From: Campylobacteraceae bacterium
GTDB taxonomy: Bacteria; Campylobacterota; Campylobacteria; Campylobacterales; Campylobacteraceae
NCBI GenBank assembly: GCA_031255525.1
Contig: JAIRSJ010000029.1
Span: 1-58,192, forward strand
DNA: 58,192 nucleotides
Direction: 5' to 3'
Shown here in pieces: positions 37,240-49,099 of the stretch. The notes under the pieces are model-generated. The model was not told where the DNA came from. It saw only the letters and a list, made by a program, of their open reading frames with translations, and searched no databases. Each line of letters opens with the position of its first letter. Position 1 is the first letter of the stretch. Both the position numbers and the translations under genes were made by a program.

Positions 37240-37884
37240 CTAAAAACGGACAGAAACACCTGCTATTACTGAGTTGCTAAATTCATGCCATGAAGTTTCG
37301 CGCTCATTTCTGAACGACATTCCTTTCTGATTGTATTTGATTTTGTATCTATCCCATCTTGGCATGTAAGCAACATTTATCGCAAAATGTTTTGAAATCT
37401 CCCATTCAATTCCAAATTTAAGCGCACTACTGTCAAACCTTGTATCTTCCGTAAGATATATCATCGTAGGTGCACCGCTATTTATCGCTGAAACGGTGAC
37501 ATTTCGCTCTTCAAACACATCATCTCCGATACCAATCTTTTCATCAAATCCAACAAAAAGTGCAATAGGGACGGATGGAAAAGGTTTGTATTTACCTTCA
37601 ATGCCAAAGCCAAGACCATATTGGTCTGCGTTGCCAAACCATACAGAACCATATAACTTAGCTCCCATTCTGCTATCTTGCAAATAAATTCCCAAATCAA
37701 GTTCATTGATACTTTTGCGTTTGCCTGTAAGTTCTTTAGCGCTTTGTGTGCCACCTATCTTTTTGTCTTTGTTTTCAGCGAAGTTAAAGTTGGTTTCTAC
37801 ATAGAAGCCACCGTCAGATTTTTGCGTATTTTCACCATACATTGCCGTGAGCATGAAAATTATTAAGAAAAACACTTTTTTCAT
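37240..37884 (-). CDS. Outer-membrane beta-barrel protein of unknown function
   Basis: The 214-residue protein has a signal peptide (KKVFFLIIFMLTAMYGENT) and alternating amphipathic strands (GGFYVETNFNF, MGAKLYGSVWFG, YGLGFGIEGKY, HFAINVAYMPRW) ending in a strand with terminal Phe (SNSVIAGVSVRF), as in outer-membrane barrels. It may have about eight strands. The ATG at 37884 follows AAAAAGGGGGTTTGTG; the GTG one codon upstream is less likely. It stands alone between intergenic regions. Confidence 0.75.
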   Translation of the reverse strand: MKKVFFLIIFMLTAMYGENTQKSDGGFYVETNFNFAENKDKKIGGTQSAKELTGKRKSINELDLGIYLQDSRMGAKLYGSVWFGNADQYGLGFGIEGKYKPFPSVPIALFVGFDEKIGIGDDVFEERNVTVSAINSGAPTMIYLTEDTRFDSSALKFGIEWEISKHFAINVAYMPRWDRYKIKYNQKGMSFRNERETSWHEFSNSVIAGVSVRF

Positions 37885-37887
37885 CAC

Positions 37888-38405
37888 AAACCCCCTTTTT
37901 GGTTCTTTGCAAAAATTATATATTTTTTTATTGATTTATGCAAATTTCGCTTAGGTCTATTTTAAGTCCGTGATTTTTGCAAAATCCATCAGATGAAAAA
38001 ATGGACGAACCTTATGAATCAAGACAACGAGGACGTTTTTATCTGAATATTTAAAGTTTCCAAAAAATCGTACTTCAACAACAAACAGGCAGATGAAAAA
38101 CGCAAAAATCAAGCATATATAATCGCTGCTTTATTTTGAAATAAATCATAAATTAAGATATTTATGGAAAGTTCAAGATGTCTTCTCTTATGTTTATAGT
38201 GTCTATCAAATATAAGCAATAGCAAAAGAGCAAGAGATGTTCTTTTATCGACTTGGTCAATATCGCGCATTTATATTATGTAAAATCGTGCGATAAACAG
38301 TTTGAACTTTTGACGCTTTTTTTGCTTATTTCGGATTGGATAAAAATAGACCGACTTGATTTTGAGACTTAGACATTTCTTTTGGTTTTTATATCTGTTG
38401 CACTC
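37888..38405. other. Intergenic region, 518 bases, mostly featureless
   Basis: AT-rich sequence. Its only protein-like item is a 53-codon minus-strand frame at 38109-38270. No tRNA, terminator or repeat is obvious. Confidence 0.4.
38109..38270 (-). CDS. Doubtful small ORF, 53 codons
   Basis: It starts at ATG (MRDIDQVDKRTSLALLL) and contains LIFDRHYKHKRRHLEL, which loosely resembles LAYYLDKHYRSNYSDL in the small ORF at 53528-53758. No ribosome site is seen. It could be a remnant of a shared, decaying small gene family or chance. Confidence 0.2.
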   Translation of the reverse strand: MRDIDQVDKRTSLALLLLLIFDRHYKHKRRHLELSINILIYDLFQNKAAIIYA

Positions 38406-39608
38406 TCAGGTCTCGTAAAACTTCTCTATATCGCCGGCTAATTTATAAAAATCTACCTCTTTTGCGGCATTCTCTCTTAATTTCTCTTTTGTACTATCTT
38501 TGCCACTTATAAGTTCTCTTGACTTGATCCCGTAAGAGATTGATATGACGGCTACGAGAAATGCTGCCAATCTATCACAGTTTTTCAATATTTTGCCATC
38601 TACCGTCCCAAAACTATTTTCATTATAAACAGAAGTCTCTTCTACTGCTATAAGTTCTCCGTTTTTGCAAATTCTGTTTTGAAACTCATTTTTTTTACCG
38701 TCTTTTATGCCGAGCAGATATAAAAACTCATTTTGCATATGACGAGGGATATACGGCATTATCTCTTTTTCAATCTTTTGAATCTCAAATTCGTTTATTA
38801 TCTCATCAAGTCCGCTTACGGAATATTTTACGGGACTTATGATATCTCTTGTCAAAGCCTCAGGAAGATCGTGAAAAAGGGCGCTGAAAAAGTTGTTTTC
38901 AAGCCTTCTTGGGCAAGCTTTGATCTCAAGCGAGTAAAAATAACTCAAAACAGCCACTATCAACATATGCCCCAAAACAGATGTGCGCGGAATACGTTGC
39001 GTCTGCGCCCACCGTTTTTGAAAACGAAGTCTGCCGCTCAAGTCTACAATACGAGCAAGCGCTTTATTGAATGCGATCTGTCGCACGCCGCTTAAAGAGA
39101 GATACTCTTCTAACTCTTCTTCTACGTCATTTCTCACCGTCTCTATATCGTTCAAAAATTTACTTGTTTGATAGATAATGGAAAATTCCCATCTGGTAGC
39201 AATATATGAAGCCGCTTTTAAAATAAAACGCTCTTTTGGGTACAAGCTTTTATCGTTCAAATATTGTTTGAAACGCTCATAAAATTTCCCGTCCTCTATC
39301 TCATCCAAAGACTCTTTTAGTTTTTCCAAAACCCAAATATTTATCTCTTGCGTCTTTTTTTCAAGAGCTTGATGAAAAACATCGGGGCGAATGTCCGTAA
39401 CAACAACCCTTCTTAAAAACTCAAAAATCCCCGCTTCAATGAGAGAAGACATATCTATATCTTTTTCATCTTTAGCCAAAAAGAAAGCTATAATAAACTT
39501 ATGAGCCTGTTTATCAAGTTCGGTTAATTCCACCATTCTGGGATAATCATTCCATCTTTCTATAGATGCGGCTGAGAAAAGTTTATCTATGAGTTCGGCG
39601 CTTATCAA
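38406..39608 (-). CDS. HD-domain phosphohydrolase-like protein
   Basis: The 400-residue cytoplasmic protein has an HD domain in its second half: His in VLGHMLIVAVL near residue 214, HD in ALFHDLPEALTRDI near residue 245, and a later Asp in KNCDRLAAFLVA. The pattern HDLPEAL resembles YfbR-like deoxynucleotidases. The N-terminal 180 residues are helical without a known domain. Its ATG overlaps the queF stop by four bases, so queF and this gene are cotranscribed. The substrate is unknown. Confidence 0.8.
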   Translation of the reverse strand: MISAELIDKLFSAASIERWNDYPRMVELTELDKQAHKFIIAFFLAKDEKDIDMSSLIEAGIFEFLRRVVVTDIRPDVFHQALEKKTQEINIWVLEKLKESLDEIEDGKFYERFKQYLNDKSLYPKERFILKAASYIATRWEFSIIYQTSKFLNDIETVRNDVEEELEEYLSLSGVRQIAFNKALARIVDLSGRLRFQKRWAQTQRIPRTSVLGHMLIVAVLSYFYSLEIKACPRRLENNFFSALFHDLPEALTRDIISPVKYSVSGLDEIINEFEIQKIEKEIMPYIPRHMQNEFLYLLGIKDGKKNEFQNRICKNGELIAVEETSVYNENSFGTVDGKILKNCDRLAAFLVAVISISYGIKSRELISGKDSTKEKLRENAAKEVDFYKLAGDIEKFYET

Positions 39609-39994
39609 GAAAGTTTCTCTATTTTTTGCGAATCTATCTCAATTACTGTGTGAACATTTCCGCGCGGATTAAAATCAGCCGTAATTTTCAGCCATTTTGG
39701 CTTTAGTTTGGTATATAAAGTATCGTAAATCTCATTTGCGCTTGCTTCATGGGAGATATTTCTTGTCATAAAACTGTTTATGTAAAGCTTTAAAGCTTTC
39801 AGCTCTACCACCCATTTATCGGGAATATATTCAAGATAAATGACTGCGAAATCAGGGTATCCGCTTCTTGGACAAAGGCAGACAAACTCCGGTAAAGTTA
39901 TTTTTACAAGATAATTTTTTTCGTGTTTATTTTCCCAAATTTCCAAATCTTTTTCTATATCAAACTCTTTTATAATCTTTTCACCGTATCTCAT
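39605..39994 (-). CDS. queF: NADPH-dependent 7-cyano-7-deazaguanine reductase QueF
   Basis: The 129-residue single-domain (YkvM-type) enzyme reduces preQ0 to preQ1 in queuosine synthesis. It has the catalytic Cys in FVCLCPRSGYPDFA, the QueF motif VVELKALKLYINSF, and RNISHEASANEIYDTL. Many QueF proteins have CPVTGQPDF; here the loop is CPRSGYPDF, still with Cys and Asp. It follows gyrB and the GGDEF/EAL gene on the same strand. Confidence 0.93.
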   Translation of the reverse strand: MRYGEKIIKEFDIEKDLEIWENKHEKNYLVKITLPEFVCLCPRSGYPDFAVIYLEYIPDKWVVELKALKLYINSFMTRNISHEASANEIYDTLYTKLKPKWLKITADFNPRGNVHTVIEIDSQKIEKLS

Positions 39995-40003
39995 ATATTT
40001 TTC

Positions 40004-41431
40004 CTAAAATTCATTTATATCAATTGGTTTATCAAATAAAAATCCCTGCACAAAATCCGGCTTAAAATCGCTTAAAGCACTCATTGTAGACTCTTTATCC
40101 ACAAATCTTACAAATGTCTTTGCGCCGAATGTTTTAGCTAAATCGGCAAGTGCTTTTAATATCTGAAAATAGTTTTTGTTTTCAATGTTTTTTACAAATT
40201 CCAAATCAAAGCTTACCATGTCAAATTTTATATTATGTTTCAGATACTCCACGCCCGTATTTCCGAACGCACCGAAATGATCAAACATTACTCCAAAACC
40301 CAACTCTTTGTACTCATCTACTATAGCTCTAAATCTATCAAATTCATCATAAATTTTGTTTTCACGAAACGAAAAACAGATAACGGAAGAGTCTAACTCC
40401 ATATCTTTTAAAAGCTCTTTTACAAAGATTAAAAAACCTCTATTTCTAAAAGAAACGGGGGATATTTTTATGATAAATTTTAAGTTCTTGTATCTGCTTA
40501 ATATCACTTTCATGTCTTTTGAAAGTGCACTTAGCATCAATTGATCAAACTTTATCTCGTATCCGTTTTTTTTGACCGAAGGTAAAAATTGAGAGTACGG
40601 CAAAACGCCGTAATTATCTATTGAAAGTTTAACATTTACGCTGAAAATCTTAGGCAATTCAAAATAATTTGCAAAATTATGAAATGCATGATATAAAAAT
40701 GTAAAATTTTGAGAATTAACGGCATTTCTTATCAAAATATCAAGCTCTGTGGGCTTTAAAATATCTTGCAGATCGTTTTCAATATTATCGGTAATATTCA
40801 TTAGTTTTGCTATGATGTTTTTAACGTTATTATCGTAAGTTTTTTCTATTATGGCCTTGGCTGTTTCTATCTCTATCTTGAAAATTCCATCTGTTTTTAT
40901 CTCTTTGCAAAACCCGGTTAGCATATGATTTAAAGATTTTTTGCTTTTAATATTTTCAAATATCAGCAGAAATATCCCTGATTGATATCTACCTATAGGG
41001 ACATTTTTAAATCCGCAAGTTGTGAGATATCCGTCTAATTTTTCAACAAATTTTTTTAAGACTTGATTTCTTGTCCAAATTCCATATTGTTCTTCTATAT
41101 AAAATATATTGGTTACATTTATCATGACTATAAAGCCGTCTTTAACGCTTTTCTTGTGAATTATTTTCTCTATCTCTTTTATAATCGTATATGAACTAAA
41201 TGCATTTGTATGTCTGTCTATCAAAGATGTTTGAAAGCCTTTATAAATCATGTAAAAAATATAATATATATATACAAAGATAAAAAGTAATAGTAGAACG
41301 AAATTGCGATCTTTTATCTCAAAAAGAGAAAAAACGCTTATGTAAACAATAATGAGCCCCAAAAACGGAGCTCCTATTTGTAAAGCTGTGGAAAACCTGT
41401 TTTGTCTCTCTTTAAATTCGGAATAGAGCAT
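40004..41431 (-). CDS. Degenerate GGDEF/EAL membrane protein
   Basis: The 475-residue protein has two N-terminal membrane segments (GAPFLGLIIVYISVFSLF; FVLLLLFIFVYIYYIFYMI), then a GGDEF-like domain (about 90-220) in which GGDEF is replaced by RYQSGIF, and an EAL-like domain (about 225-475). EAL is missing (LYHAFHNF at that place), the DDFGTG loop reads FDHFGAFGN, and the final QGFLFDKPI matches the family's QGYxxxxP. It is probably neither a cyclase nor a phosphodiesterase but a c-di-GMP receptor or protein-binding regulator. The start codon lies 0 bases after the gyrB stop. Confidence 0.85.
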   Translation of the reverse strand: MLYSEFKERQNRFSTALQIGAPFLGLIIVYISVFSLFEIKDRNFVLLLLFIFVYIYYIFYMIYKGFQTSLIDRHTNAFSSYTIIKEIEKIIHKKSVKDGFIVMINVTNIFYIEEQYGIWTRNQVLKKFVEKLDGYLTTCGFKNVPIGRYQSGIFLLIFENIKSKKSLNHMLTGFCKEIKTDGIFKIEIETAKAIIEKTYDNNVKNIIAKLMNITDNIENDLQDILKPTELDILIRNAVNSQNFTFLYHAFHNFANYFELPKIFSVNVKLSIDNYGVLPYSQFLPSVKKNGYEIKFDQLMLSALSKDMKVILSRYKNLKFIIKISPVSFRNRGFLIFVKELLKDMELDSSVICFSFRENKIYDEFDRFRAIVDEYKELGFGVMFDHFGAFGNTGVEYLKHNIKFDMVSFDLEFVKNIENKNYFQILKALADLAKTFGAKTFVRFVDKESTMSALSDFKPDFVQGFLFDKPIDINEF

Positions 41432-44831
<3,400 letters not shown>

Positions 44832-44835
44832 TTTT

Positions 44836-44967
44836 ACTCCTTTTATTTTAAAATATTTAGTAATAGTAGTAAGTTATGTTGAAAATGTGAAAAGTCCGGA
44901 TTTTGTTCTATTAGAAGGGCTTTTCTTGATGTGAATAAGTTTACTTGTTTTTTCACGCTTTTTCACT
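44836..44967. other. Chromosomal replication origin (oriC) between dnaA and dnaN
   Basis: Four TTCAC-core boxes occur: CTTTTCACA (minus, 44886-44894), TTATTCACA (minus, 44930-44938), TTTTTCACG (plus, 44949-44957) and TTTTTCACT (plus, 44959-44967, into the dnaA 3' end). On the dnaN side lies TAG-TAA-TAG-TAG-TAA at 44858-44872, which matches the DnaA-trio pattern, followed by an AT-rich stretch (44836-44857) fit to be the unwinding element. Order and spacing agree with the oriC2 type known in Campylobacterota. Confidence 0.82.
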
Positions 44968-46282
44968 CCTCTTTTGTCAAAATTTTATTTTTTAACTCAT
45001 CTACTTTTAATCTAAAGTCTTCATTATTTTGAATTAATTCGTTTATTTTTTTCATGTTGTGTGATACCGCAGTGTGGTCTTTCATTCCGAAAAATGATGC
45101 TAAAGACGGCATAGAATTTGGTGTCAATTCTCTTGCTAAATATATGCCTATTCTCCTCGCTTCTACTATATTGATAGAACGCTTCTTTGATTTTATTTCA
45201 CTTGGTTTTATATTGAGCTCTTTTGACACGACTTTAATGATATTTTCCAAAGTTATATTTTTATATCTCTCTTTTAGTTGATCTTTTAGTACGTTTTTTG
45301 CAAAATCAAGTGTTATATTTTGTCTTGTTAACATAGCAAAAGCATTTAAATTTATAATCGCACTTTCTATCTCTCTTATATTATCTCCCATATTCGATGC
45401 TATATAATCAACTATATCTTTGTTAAGATTTATACCGTCAAGTTCGCATTTTTTATTTATTATGGCTATTTTTGTTTCAAGTTCAGGATATCCTATATCT
45501 GCTATCAAACCCCATTCGAATCTGCTTTTTAATCTCTCTTCAATACCATCTATCACTTTAGGTGGCTTATCTGAAGTTAATACAATCTGTTTTTTAATAG
45601 TATGAAGTTCATTAAATGTATGAAAAAATTCCTCTTGAGTTTGTATCTTGTTTGATAAAAACTGTATGTCATCAATCAGTAAAAAATCACATTTTCTGTA
45701 TTTTTCTCTGAATCTATCCATAATTTTATTCATAGAGTGGTGTATATAATCGTTTAAAAACTGCTCGCTTGTAGCATATATAACAAGTTTATCGTGATTT
45801 TGTGCGTAATTTCCTATCGCGTGTATAAGATGAGTTTTTCCTATTCCGGTTGGTCCGTAGATAAATATAGGATTGTAAACCATACCCGGTTTCGAAGCTG
45901 CAGCCTTTGCTACGGTATATGCGTAATTATTTGAACTTCCGACTACAAAATTATTAAAGTTATACGAAGGATTTAAAATGCTGTTTTTAAACTCTTTCTC
46001 TTTTTGTATAATTTTATTAGATGTTTTTTTGTTGTTTTCTATTGTATTTTTAAGTATAAACTCCACAGAATATTTTATACCTGTCTCTTGTTCAAACAGA
46101 TGAGATATTTTTTCCGTGTATTTTGTTTTTACCCAATTTAATATCAAAAGATTCGGTACATCAAATACTACCGTGCCGGACTTTGACTCTTTTTCATTGT
46201 AGCTTAGTTGTTTAATATATCTGTCATATTCGCCAAAAGGTATCTCATTTTTTAGAAGTTCAAATACATTATCAGATAACAA
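44963..46282 (-). CDS. dnaA: Chromosomal replication initiator DnaA
   Basis: The 439-residue initiator has domain I (to about residue 85), a short domain II, domain III AAA+ with Walker A YGPTGIGKTHLIHAIGN and Walker B FLLIDDIQFLSN, and domain IV DNA-binding helices ending ITxxRR-type VEARRIGIYLAREL and SLASFFGMKDHTAVSH. It is divergent from ruvC across 108 bases that hold no TTCAC box. Confidence 0.98.
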   Translation of the reverse strand: MLSDNVFELLKNEIPFGEYDRYIKQLSYNEKESKSGTVVFDVPNLLILNWVKTKYTEKISHLFEQETGIKYSVEFILKNTIENNKKTSNKIIQKEKEFKNSILNPSYNFNNFVVGSSNNYAYTVAKAAASKPGMVYNPIFIYGPTGIGKTHLIHAIGNYAQNHDKLVIYATSEQFLNDYIHHSMNKIMDRFREKYRKCDFLLIDDIQFLSNKIQTQEEFFHTFNELHTIKKQIVLTSDKPPKVIDGIEERLKSRFEWGLIADIGYPELETKIAIINKKCELDGINLNKDIVDYIASNMGDNIREIESAIINLNAFAMLTRQNITLDFAKNVLKDQLKERYKNITLENIIKVVSKELNIKPSEIKSKKRSINIVEARRIGIYLARELTPNSMPSLASFFGMKDHTAVSHNMKKINELIQNNEDFRLKVDELKNKILTKEE

Positions 46283-46357
46283 AGCGCACCCTTAAAAACA
46301 TAAATAACTTATATTTTATCCAATTTTCGTTGAATTGTATGTTAAATAAAAGAGTGT

Positions 46358-46363
46358 TACAAT
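46358..46363 (+). promoter_or_regulatory. Putative -10 element for ruvC
   Basis: TGTTACAAT gives an extended -10 (TACAAT) 27 bases before the ruvC TTG. AAGGA at 46381-46385 serves as the ribosome site. Confidence 0.4.
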
Positions 46364-46390
46364 TGCGAAAATAAGATATAAAGGACTTCT

Positions 46391-46861
46391 TTGATCATTT
46401 TAGGGATAGATCCCGGAAGCAAAAATTGCGGATACGCGTTGATAGAAAAAAATTTTAACAGACTCAAACTTGTAGAAGCAGGACTAATAAAAATAAAATC
46501 AAGTGAATTACAATATCAAATAACAGAACTTGTAGAGGGAATGGATATTATATTTAAAAACAATAAGATAGATGAAGTTGCCATCGAGGATATCTTTTAT
46601 GCGTACAATCCGAAAACCGTTTTAAAATTGGCGCAATTTAGAGGGGCTTTGAGTCTTAAGATTTTGCAAGTTTTTGGAAATTTTAACGAATATACTCCCT
46701 TGCAGGTTAAAAAATCCGTCACAGGAAAAGCGAAAGCGAAAAAAGAGCAAGTGGCTTTTATGGTTAAAAGGATCCTTGGCATCAATCAAGAGATAAAACC
46801 GCTTGATATCACGGACGCTATCGCTGTTGCCCTGACCCATGCACAAAGGATAAAGGCGTAG
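46391..46861 (+). CDS. ruvC: Holliday junction endonuclease RuvC
   Basis: The 156-residue resolvase has the RNase H-like motif [15 protein letters not shown] with the first catalytic Asp, [21 protein letters not shown] with a catalytic Glu, and [15 protein letters not shown] with the C-terminal Asp pair. The start is TTG at 46391 after AAGGACTTCT. It is divergent from dnaA. Confidence 0.95.
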   Translation: MIILGIDPGSKNCGYALIEKNFNRLKLVEAGLIKIKSSELQYQITELVEGMDIIFKNNKIDEVAIEDIFYAYNPKTVLKLAQFRGALSLKILQVFGNFNEYTPLQVKKSVTGKAKAKKEQVAFMVKRILGINQEIKPLDITDAIAVALTHAQRIKA

Positions 46862-46913
46862 AAATAATACATACAAACTTCATTTTTCTTCCGCCATTTC
46901 CGTTTTTCTTTTT

Positions 46914-46938
46914 GTCATTCCCGCGCAGACTGAAATCC
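46914..46938. repeat. REP-like repeat (GTCATTCCCGCGCAGAC type)
   Basis: It matches the widespread GTCATTCCCGCG(C/T)AGGCGGGAATCC intergenic repeat on its left side; the right arm is degraded (TGAAATCC). A related copy lies at 48859-48886. Confidence 0.5.
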
Positions 46939-47110
46939 AAACAAGCGAAGTGTTTTCGTTTTATCAAAATATTTCATCGAAAAACTATAAGAAAATATTA
47001 GGATACAAAAGAAATACGAAAAGCTTCACTTAATAAAAATTTTTGTAAAATAGTATAAATCTTTTTTAAAGAATATAAAATGATTAAGATTAATTTAAGA
47101 ATTTTTGCGC

Positions 47111-47126
47111 AGAGAGAGAGAGAGAG
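47111..47126. repeat. (AG)8 dinucleotide microsatellite
   Basis: Sixteen bases of perfect AG repeat lie ten codons after an ATG (47080) and a promoter-like sequence. Loss of one AG unit would place that ATG in frame with the open frame that continues into the gene at 47475. Confidence 0.9.
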
Positions 47127-47474
47127 TATCTTAAAAGAAGCTTAAATTATTCATTTCAAAAATATAACCGATTTTCTTTAATATCACAAAATTTCCCCCA
47201 AATTTCAAAATGCCCTCCGTCAAATAAAACATCTATCTTTAAGCGTGCGCGAGCTTGTTTAAAATATACAAACCTCTCAATTTTTGTCAAAAAACAACCA
47301 TTCATCTTTCCATTATCAATAATCTCAAATATTTCTCATTGTATGTCAAACCGTTTCTCTTTGTTATTTCCGTGCTCAAATAAAATGTATTTCTGCAAAA
47401 ATGACGGAAAGAAGACAATTTATCACTGCTATTTTTCACTCAACAATCACAAAATTTCCCATAAGGAGTTTCAC

Positions 47475-48740
47475 ATGAAAGATTTATTAAAGGCTGGGCT
47501 ATTGGCTCTTACACTTTTATTTTTAACAGGCTGCGGTGGAGGAGGCGGAAGTTCCGGCGGTGGTACCCAAGGTGGCGGTACTCCGGGCGGTGATACTCCC
47601 GAATACACCATCTCATTTTACGATGACAGTCTTGACCTTATAGATTCTACAGTTGAACAAAGAGGCAATGTCAATATCACAAGTTTAGCTGATGATCTTG
47701 GTATCATTTCAGCGATATACCCTGCAAACAGCAGTACGGATATCACAGGCGACAGCGCTTATGAAGAGTACAATCTGATCAAAGATGTCAATTTCTACAC
47801 TGTCCAAAATGTTCAGGAGGTAACCGACCAAGCGGGACTTAACTCCGTTAGAGATAATCTAATAGGTAAATATATACTGCTTGAGGATATTCCTCTAAAT
47901 GATGGAGATGGGGTTGATGCAACTGAAGGCTGGCTTCCGATAGGCGATAATTTAAATATGTTTACGGGCATCTTTAATGGAAACGGTTATAAAATAACAA
48001 ATCTTTGGATTGATAGATCATCAACTAATTATGTTGGTCTTTTTGGTTTTATTAGAAATGCTCAGATAAAAAATCTTGGAGTTGAGATAGCAGAGGGCAA
48101 GAGTGTAACGGGACTAAACTTTGTCGGCGGTATAGCGGGAAATGTTTTTAACAGCGCTACAATCCAAAATAGTTATGCAACGGGAAGCGTTAGTGGAAAT
48201 AGTCGGGTCGGCGGTATCGCCGGAAGCGTTGAAACCGGCTCCGCGATTACAAACAGCTATACAATGGGAAGCATTAGCGGAAACAGCTTTGTCGGTGGTA
48301 TAGCGGGAAATGTTTATAACAGCGCTACAATCCAAAATAGTTATGCAGCGGGAAGCATTAGCGGCACATACCAATATGTCGGCGGTATAGCGGGATATCT
48401 TTTCGACGGCTCTACAATCCAAAACAGCGCCGCTATTAATCCGTCGGTTACGGGGACAGATAATGTAAATCGCGTGGTCGGTTATATTCGCAATGACTAT
48501 GGCGTAAATATCGTTTCAAATAATTTCGCGCTTGATACGATGAGTGTAACAGGGACAATTAGTGGCAACGCGGGAACGAGTAAAACCGACGCGGAGCTAA
48601 AAACGCAGACAACCTATGAAGATGTAATAAACGGCGATGGATTAGGCGGTCTTGACTGGAGTTTTGGAGAGGACAAAGATAACCCTTGGAAGATAGACGA
48701 GGGCAGTGGTTATCCATATCTCTATTGGCAGGATTTGTAG
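47475..48740 (+). CDS. GLUG-repeat lipoprotein
   Basis: The 421-residue protein starts at ATG 47475 after ATAAGGAGTTTCAC. The signal peptide ends FLTGC, then a Gly/Ser-rich tether of about 25 residues (CGGGGGSSGGG). Around residue 130-165 is a KYILLEDIPLN segment and a GIFNGNGYKITNL unit, then at least four repeats of VGGIAGxV-x-SATIQNSYAxGSISG, the GLUG motif of surface and protease-associated proteins. Domain repeats probably build a beta-solenoid. It is likely surface-exposed and adhesive or structural. A strong terminator follows. Confidence 0.85.
   Translation: MKDLLKAGLLALTLLFLTGCGGGGGSSGGGTQGGGTPGGDTPEYTISFYDDSLDLIDSTVEQRGNVNITSLADDLGIISAIYPANSSTDITGDSAYEEYNLIKDVNFYTVQNVQEVTDQAGLNSVRDNLIGKYILLEDIPLNDGDGVDATEGWLPIGDNLNMFTGIFNGNGYKITNLWIDRSSTNYVGLFGFIRNAQIKNLGVEIAEGKSVTGLNFVGGIAGNVFNSATIQNSYATGSVSGNSRVGGIAGSVETGSAITNSYTMGSISGNSFVGGIAGNVYNSATIQNSYAAGSISGTYQYVGGIAGYLFDGSTIQNSAAINPSVTGTDNVNRVVGYIRNDYGVNIVSNNFALDTMSVTGTISGNAGTSKTDAELKTQTTYEDVINGDGLGGLDWSFGEDKDNPWKIDEGSGYPYLYWQDL
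48123..48198 (+). repeat. GLUG DNA repeat, copy 1
   Basis: This stretch is almost identical to 48291-48366 (about five mismatches in 76 bases), 168 bases apart, encoding VGGIAGNVFNSATIQNSY and its twin. Confidence 0.8.
48291..48366 (+). repeat. GLUG DNA repeat, copy 2
   Basis: Near-identical partner of 48123-48198. Recombination between the two would delete or add a 168-base, 56-codon in-frame block. Confidence 0.8.
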
Positions 48741-48780
48741 AGAGTTGAAATTAATCAGACTTTGAATATTTGAGAGTATC

Positions 48781-48806
48781 AAGGCGGGATAAACCCCGCC
48801 TTTTTT
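48781..48806 (+). terminator. Rho-independent terminator after the GLUG lipoprotein
   Basis: AAGGCGGG at 48781-48788 and CCCGCCTT at 48795-48802 form an 8-bp GC-rich stem followed by TTTTTT. It is one of the best terminators in the window. Confidence 0.9.
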
Positions 48807-48858
48807 GTTTTTACTCTGTTTTGTCATTCACATTTTCCTTTGTCCCCCATACTCTTTT

Positions 48859-48886
48859 GTCATTCTTGCGTAGGTGGGAATAACGG
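48859..48886. repeat. REP-like hairpin repeat
   Basis: GTCATTCTTGCGTAGGTGGGAATAACGG has ATTC/GAAT arms and G-T/C-G pairs between, a diverged form of the GTCATTCCCGCGCAGGCGGGAAT repeat. Confidence 0.45.
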
Positions 48887-48893
48887 AGATAGC

Positions 48894-49049
48894 GTCATTG
48901 CAAGCATAGCGAAGCAATCTATCAACACAAAGTGTTTAATATTTTAGGTTTTTAAATTAGAAGTTTTTATTTTTTAACAATCAAGACAGCCAACATTTTT
49001 TGTACTTCCTCCGGATTGCTTTGCCCAGCTTCGCACTTTTCGCAATGAC
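48894..49049. repeat. Inverted pair of GTCATTGC...GCAATC repeats
   Basis: The left arm (48894-48919) begins GTCATTGC and ends GCGAAGCAATC. The right arm (49014-49049) is the same kind of element in reverse. The 94 bases between them are AT-rich and gene-free. It looks like a mobile REP/BIME-type or MITE-like unit next to a decayed operon. Confidence 0.55.
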
Positions 49050-49099
49050 AGAAAGGGTATTTTATTATAAGCCTAAAGTCTATCGAGCGCAAAAGTTGT

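Larger units (their letters stand above)
46862..47474. other. Intergenic region with REP-like repeat, microsatellite and long open frame
   Basis: It holds a REP-like sequence (46914-46938), a promoter-like TAGTATAAAT near 47051-47060, an ATG at 47080, and an (AG)8 run at 47111-47126. From just after the run the frame stays open, without a stop, into the GLUG lipoprotein gene. The sequence is low in G on the plus strand, which favours chance openness. Confidence 0.5.

Noticed and set aside
46283-46390. Second origin part between dnaA and ruvC
   Set aside because: No TTCAC-core box is present on either strand there.
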